Source: a bacterium (GTDB lineage: Bacteria; Pseudomonadota; Alphaproteobacteria; Rhizobiales; Xanthobacteraceae). Taken from it: a stretch of 7,359 nt of DNA. Shown here one piece after another: positions 6,605-7,359 of the stretch. Positions within the stretch are counted from its first letter, which is position 1. Every line of letters begins with the position of its first letter. The translations under genes and the position numbers were made by a program. Location: NCBI GenBank assembly GCA_029946075.1, contig JAQSDT010000098.1, forward strand, positions 1-7,359, given 5' to 3'. The notes below the pieces were generated by a model. The model saw only the letters and a program-made list of their open reading frames with translations, ran no database searches and was not told the origin of the DNA.

Positions 6605-6681
6605 CATTGCGAGCGAAGCGAAGCAATCCATCTCGCAACGAAGCAAGTGTGGATTGCTTCGTCGCTACGCTCCTCGCAATG
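6605..6681. repeat. Dispersed long-hairpin repeat between carboxylase and decarboxylase genes
   Basis: The ends are perfect inverted repeats CATTGCGAG (6605-6613) and CTCGCAATG (6673-6681). Inner arms GAAGCAATCCA (6620-6630) and TGGATTGCTTC (6650-6660) also pair perfectly, so the 77 bases fold into one long hairpin with small asymmetries. I recognise the type from memory as a common intergenic repeat in Bradyrhizobium-like genomes. It fills most of the 109-base gap between the carboxylase stop (6690) and the decarboxylase start (6580), both on the minus strand. In a shared transcript it could attenuate, terminate or stabilise the message. It is not coding. Confidence 0.8.
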
Positions 6682-6689
6682 ACGGTTAC

Positions 6690-7359
6690 TTACGCAAACT
6701 CCAGAATCAACGCATCGACCGCCAGCGTTGCGCCCGCCGCCGCGTGAATCTTCTTCACGGTGCCGTCGCGTTCGGCGCGCAGCACGTTCTGCATCTTCAT
6801 CGCCTCGACCACCGCAAGCGTCTCGCCGGACTTGACCTCCTGGCCTTCGCTCACCGCGATCGACACGACAAGACCCGGCATCGGGCACAGCAGCTTCTTG
6901 CCGGTATCGGCCGCCGACGTTACCGGCATCAGCCGCGCCGCGGCGGCCTCGCTTTCGGTAAAGACGTTGACCGGGACTTCGTAGCCCTGATGCGCCAGGC
7001 GGATGCCGTTCGGGATCGCCCGCACCTGCATCGCGATAAAATGGCCGTCGATGGTGCCCTGCCAGACCGGCTCGCCGGGCGTCCAGCTCGAAATCAGGTT
7101 GTGCGGATTGCCGGGAAGACCGTCGCTGTCGATGAAGCGCACGGCGATGCTGTCGGCTTCGCGTGCGACGTCGAGCGCGATCTCCTCGCGACCCAGCCAC
7201 ACCGCGCGGCGGCGTTCGCGCTGCACGACCCGGCCGTTCATCTGGCCTGAAATCTGCCGCTTGCGCTCGCCGAGCACATGATCGATCGCAGCGCCCACGG
7301 CGGCCAGCCGCCGCGCGATCTCGCCTTCCGGCGGACGCGCGGAAAAGCCCTTCGGGAAT
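6690..7359 (-). CDS. pccA: Acyl-CoA (probably propionyl-CoA) carboxylase alpha subunit, C-terminal part; N-terminus beyond window edge
   Basis: The open frame runs off the right edge, so only the last 222 residues are seen (codons from 7358). The biotin carboxylase domain lies outside. The visible N-terminal stretch, FPKGFSARPPEGEIARRLAA then HVLGERKRQISGQ, matches the linker and BT (subunit-contact) domain typical of propionyl-CoA carboxylase alpha chains. The C-terminal biotin carrier domain runs from about KKLLCPMPGLV to the stop and contains AMKM; the biotinylated Lys is the 35th residue from the C-terminus (codon 6797-6795), the standard distance. The complex carboxylates propionyl-CoA to methylmalonyl-CoA with ATP and bicarbonate in the cytoplasm. 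The BT region makes the propionyl type more likely than 3-methylcrotonyl or acetyl types, but the specificity rests on family resemblance. GTG 7298 is internal, not the start. Confidence 0.88.
   Translation of the reverse strand, partial: FPKGFSARPPEGEIARRLAAVGAAIDHVLGERKRQISGQMNGRVVQRERRRAVWLGREEIALDVAREADSIAVRFIDSDGLPGNPHNLISSWTPGEPVWQGTIDGHFIAMQVRAIPNGIRLAHQGYEVPVNVFTESEAAAARLMPVTSAADTGKKLLCPMPGLVVSIAVSEGQEVKSGETLAVVEAMKMQNVLRAERDGTVKKIHAAAGATLAVDALILEFA

Noticed and set aside
6581..6646. Upstream start adding 22 residues to oxaloacetate decarboxylase
   Set aside because: The extension is translated from the dispersed repeat, is not part of the family's N-terminus, and the ATG at 6580 has a good ribosome site.
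1..7359. A defence island, phage region, CRISPR array or other new multi-gene system
   Set aside because: All clear genes belong to ordinary chromosomal families. The repeats are dispersed single elements, not spaced arrays, and no transposase, integrase, nuclease or toxin-antitoxin gene is visible.

Overview
The window is GC-rich alphaproteobacterial chromosome, most likely from Bradyrhizobium or a close relative (Nitrobacteraceae, e.g. Rhodopseudomonas). I base this on codon use, the gene types, a perfect EcfG-type (general stress response) promoter, and two hairpin-rich intergenic repeats of the kind scattered through these genomes. The genus is an inference from memory of such genomes; no search was run.

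Layout. (1) Positions 1-1295: a two-unit tautomerase gene, cut by the left edge and on the minus strand, is divergent from a LysR-type regulator. The 118-base gap between them holds a 25-base interrupted palindrome (candidate LysR operator) and a perfect 16-base palindrome. (2) Positions 1296-5047: two plus-strand signalling genes. The first is a soluble PAS hybrid histidine kinase with its own receiver, preceded by GGAAC-N16-CGTT. The second is a membrane-anchored diguanylate cyclase with a periplasmic sensor, a PAS domain and a GGEEF domain that lacks the product-inhibition site. (3) Positions 5048-5254: a dispersed hairpin repeat of about 147 bases between convergent transcription units. 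(4) Positions 5255-7359, minus strand, read right to left: the C-terminal part of a biotin-dependent acyl-CoA carboxylase alpha subunit (propionyl-CoA carboxylase type), a second dispersed repeat, an oxaloacetate decarboxylase of the PEP mutase/isocitrate lyase superfamily, an acylphosphatase and a 46-residue membrane protein. The last three are almost contiguous and probably cotranscribed.

How the parts fit. The right block reads as central carbon metabolism: carboxylation of propionyl-CoA feeds the TCA cycle, oxaloacetate decarboxylase drains oxaloacetate to pyruvate, and acylphosphatase removes acyl phosphates, possibly including carboxyphosphate-type intermediates (inference). The middle block is sensory: one stress-promoter phosphorelay kinase and one cyclic-di-GMP synthase with separate ligand inputs. 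The left block is a typical LysR regulator with its divergent target enzyme.

I found no CRISPR array, tRNA, rRNA, transposase, phage gene or defence system, and nothing I would call a new biological system. The most useful leads are the EcfG promoter match, the missing I-site in the diguanylate cyclase, and the repeat lying inside the carboxylase-decarboxylase gene cluster.
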